Part shown: piece by piece, positions 40,179-41,406 of the stretch | Layout: each line of letters opens with the position of its first letter | Numbering within the stretch: position 1 is the first letter of the stretch | Origin: Firmicutes bacterium UBA2116 | Lineage (GTDB): Bacteria; Bacillota; Clostridia; Tissierellales; Sedimentibacteraceae | DNA: 41,406 bases | Direction of reading: 5' to 3' | Assembly: GCA_002331025.1 (NCBI GenBank) | Contig: DCYG01000037.1 | Coordinates: forward strand, 1 to 41,406 | Notes under the pieces: generated by a model | Told to the model about the DNA's origin: nothing | The model's input: the letters and a program-made list of their open reading frames with translations, nothing else | Databases searched by the model: none | Translations under genes and position numbers: made by a program

Positions 40179-41370
40179 GTTTAATCTCCTTTTGTCTTTT
40201 ATTTTTAATTTTGTTTGTAATCACACAGATAATTAATGTAATAAACATTACGGGTATAGTGCTTCCCATAACCATATCCACATTTAAAAGCACTCTGTAA
40301 ATTACAAAGCCCACAAGCCAAATAATAAAGTTTACCTTATCTACAGATTTATTAAGGTTGTCTTTTTTCAGAATAAAATAATCTGCTATCAATATAGAAA
40401 TCATAGGGGCAAAAACAGAGCCTATTAATAACAAAAAGCTTTCAAATTGTTCAACAGGCATTAAAATTGCCGTAACAGTACCTATAATACATACCAGAAT
40501 CGACATAGTTTTTTCTGATAAATTGCTGTTAATTGTTTTTAAACTAACTCCCGCAGAATAAACATCCAAATAAGTTGTTGTCACTGTTGAAAATAATATT
40601 ATTAACACTCCCAAAATACCAAAGCCTGCTTTATACATTATTACGGCAATATCGCTTTCGCCGGTGAATATGGCAGCTCCTAAGCCAATTGTATACATGA
40701 AGACACTGCCCGCAAAATATGTAATTACACTGACGCGGGATGCGATTAGAGGATGTTTTGCATCCTTGGTGTAATCGGAAATAAGAGGAAGCCATGATAG
40801 CGGCATTGCAATTGACAGTTCTATTGCAGCTCCGAAGCTCAATTTTCCGTTTATGTATGTCTGTGAACCTCCTTTGAAAATAGTAAAGCTCAAAAGAATT
40901 GTCAGTATAAACAAACTTCCCACAGCAACAATATTGACTTTTTCCAAGTTTTTAGGTCCGATAATAACCCACATAAGAATAGCTGCTCCGATAATAACAC
41001 ACCACAACAAGTTAGCCTGCATACCGATGTCTGTACTTAACATAATTCCTATCGCTCTTGAACCTTGTATTATCATTATTGCAGTCCATCCTACAAGCTG
41101 CAGAACATTAAGAAGTGCAAAAAAATTTCTTCCCTTGTTTCCAAATGATAATCCCACGGATTCCATGGATGATTTGCCGCTTTTGGCACCTATAATTCCC
41201 GCATAGTACAAAAGAATACATCCAATTATGTGCCCTGCTATTATTGCAAAAAATCCTCTTGTAAATCCCAGCGGAACAAATAATGTTCCTGTAAAAATTT
41301 CTGCAATGGACACTGACGCACCAAACCATAATAATCCATTGCTCAACGTTGATGTTTTGTAACTTTCCAT
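40159..41370 (-). CDS. cytX: Putative hydroxymethylpyrimidine transporter CytX
   Basis: The 403-residue protein has about 12 membrane helices and belongs to the NCS1 family (nucleobase:cation symport). The N-terminal TLSNGLLWFGASVSIAEIFT, with FVPLGFTRGFFAIIAGHIIG and the mid-protein LSIAMPLSWLPLISDYT, fits the CytX subgroup. CytX genes cluster with thiM/thiE and are proposed to import hydroxymethylpyrimidine. With thiM and thiE this makes a salvage route for both thiamin precursors. AAAGGA stands 9 bases before ATG 41370. A TPP riboswitch would be expected upstream but lies outside the window if present. Confidence 0.88.
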   Translation of the reverse strand: MESYKTSTLSNGLLWFGASVSIAEIFTGTLFVPLGFTRGFFAIIAGHIIGCILLYYAGIIGAKSGKSSMESVGLSFGNKGRNFFALLNVLQLVGWTAIMIIQGSRAIGIMLSTDIGMQANLLWCVIIGAAILMWVIIGPKNLEKVNIVAVGSLFILTILLSFTIFKGGSQTYINGKLSFGAAIELSIAMPLSWLPLISDYTKDAKHPLIASRVSVITYFAGSVFMYTIGLGAAIFTGESDIAVIMYKAGFGILGVLIILFSTVTTTYLDVYSAGVSLKTINSNLSEKTMSILVCIIGTVTAILMPVEQFESFLLLIGSVFAPMISILIADYFILKKDNLNKSVDKVNFIIWLVGFVIYRVLLNVDMVMGSTIPVMFITLIICVITNKIKNKRQKEIKHVFRNY

Positions 41371-41387
41371 AATTCATGTCCTTTCTA

Positions 41388-41406
41388 TAAGCAGACGACC
41401 CAAATC
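41388..41406. repeat. Dispersed palindromic repeat, AAGCAGACGACCC family, copy 3 (cut by window edge)
   Basis: TAAGCAGACGACCCAAATC matches the left arm of the copies at 6952-6993 and 29689-29735 (minus-strand reading). The rest lies outside the window. It sits directly upstream of cytX. Confidence 0.65.

Noticed and set aside
41371..41406. TPP riboswitch upstream of cytX
   Set aside because: Expected from biology, but only 36 bases upstream are in the window and they hold the end of a repeat element.

Overview
The window is AT-rich chromosomal DNA from a low-GC anaerobic Gram-positive bacterium, most likely a member of the Clostridia/Tissierellia (Sedimentibacter-like). This is inferred from gene content and style: strong Shine-Dalgarno sites, TTG/GTG starts, a Firmicute-type LexA box between divergent lexA and yneA, a mutS-mutL-miaA-hfq operon, an acyl-CoA dehydratase activase cluster, and a di-iron RIC protein. 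It is mostly ordinary chromosome, with an accessory patch at about 26.1-29.6 kb. I saw no rRNA, tRNA, CRISPR array or intact insertion sequence.

Layout. 1-2.5 kb: three tandem M42 aminopeptidases, the first cut by the window edge. 2.7-4.2 kb: a cyclase-family hydrolase and a QueG-like Fe-S protein. 4.3-5.4 kb: an ECF sigma/anti-sigma pair. 5.6-7.8 kb: a NimA-like flavoprotein, the RIC protein (FNR-type box at about -41.5) and a TetR regulator. 8.0-10.9 kb: a translationally coupled cluster of two activase-related proteins and a BadF-type ATPase. 11-14.7 kb: a C_GCAxxG_C_C protein, a TDT/TehA-type channel, release factor 3 and a YmaF-like protein with a Fur-like box. 14.9-23.5 kb: miaB, then mutS, mutL, miaA, hfq and a methionine-gamma-lyase-family enzyme, i.e. 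mismatch repair plus A37 tRNA modification. 23.5-24.5 kb: two small membrane proteins. 24.5-25.6 kb: lexA and yneA, a divergent SOS pair.

25.7-29.6 kb holds an orphan HicB, a Xer-type tyrosine recombinase and 1.4 kb of gene-poor DNA. It also carries repeated ATGTCGCAAAAT sites, GC-rich hairpins, one unknown small gene and a frameshifted acetyltransferase. The recombinase is transcribed away from these sites, as an integron integrase is from its array, and one site has the 11-6-11 layout of a Xer core. This is the best candidate for something undescribed.

29.7-34.8 kb: a large-subunit catalase, an MFS transporter, a previously unlisted 45-residue small gene with its own promoter, SD and terminator, and a triple-LysM polysaccharide deacetylase without signal peptide. 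34.8-37.1 kb: a second ECF sigma operon with its anti-sigma and two membrane proteins. 37.2-38.2 kb: a degenerate SLOG protein divergent from an XRE regulator. 38.4-41.4 kb: a thiamin salvage operon (cytX, thiM, thiE) ending in a thiD remnant that has lost its 5' half.

Several small dispersed repeats recur. An inverted-repeat element overlaps the stop codons of prfC, the xer gene and the SLOG gene, and perhaps the thiD remnant. A palindrome built on AAGCAGACGACCC occurs at three loci. A GTCATTCTGA/AAGGATCTC repeat occurs at two, and a GGGGACA palindrome lies between miaB and mutS.
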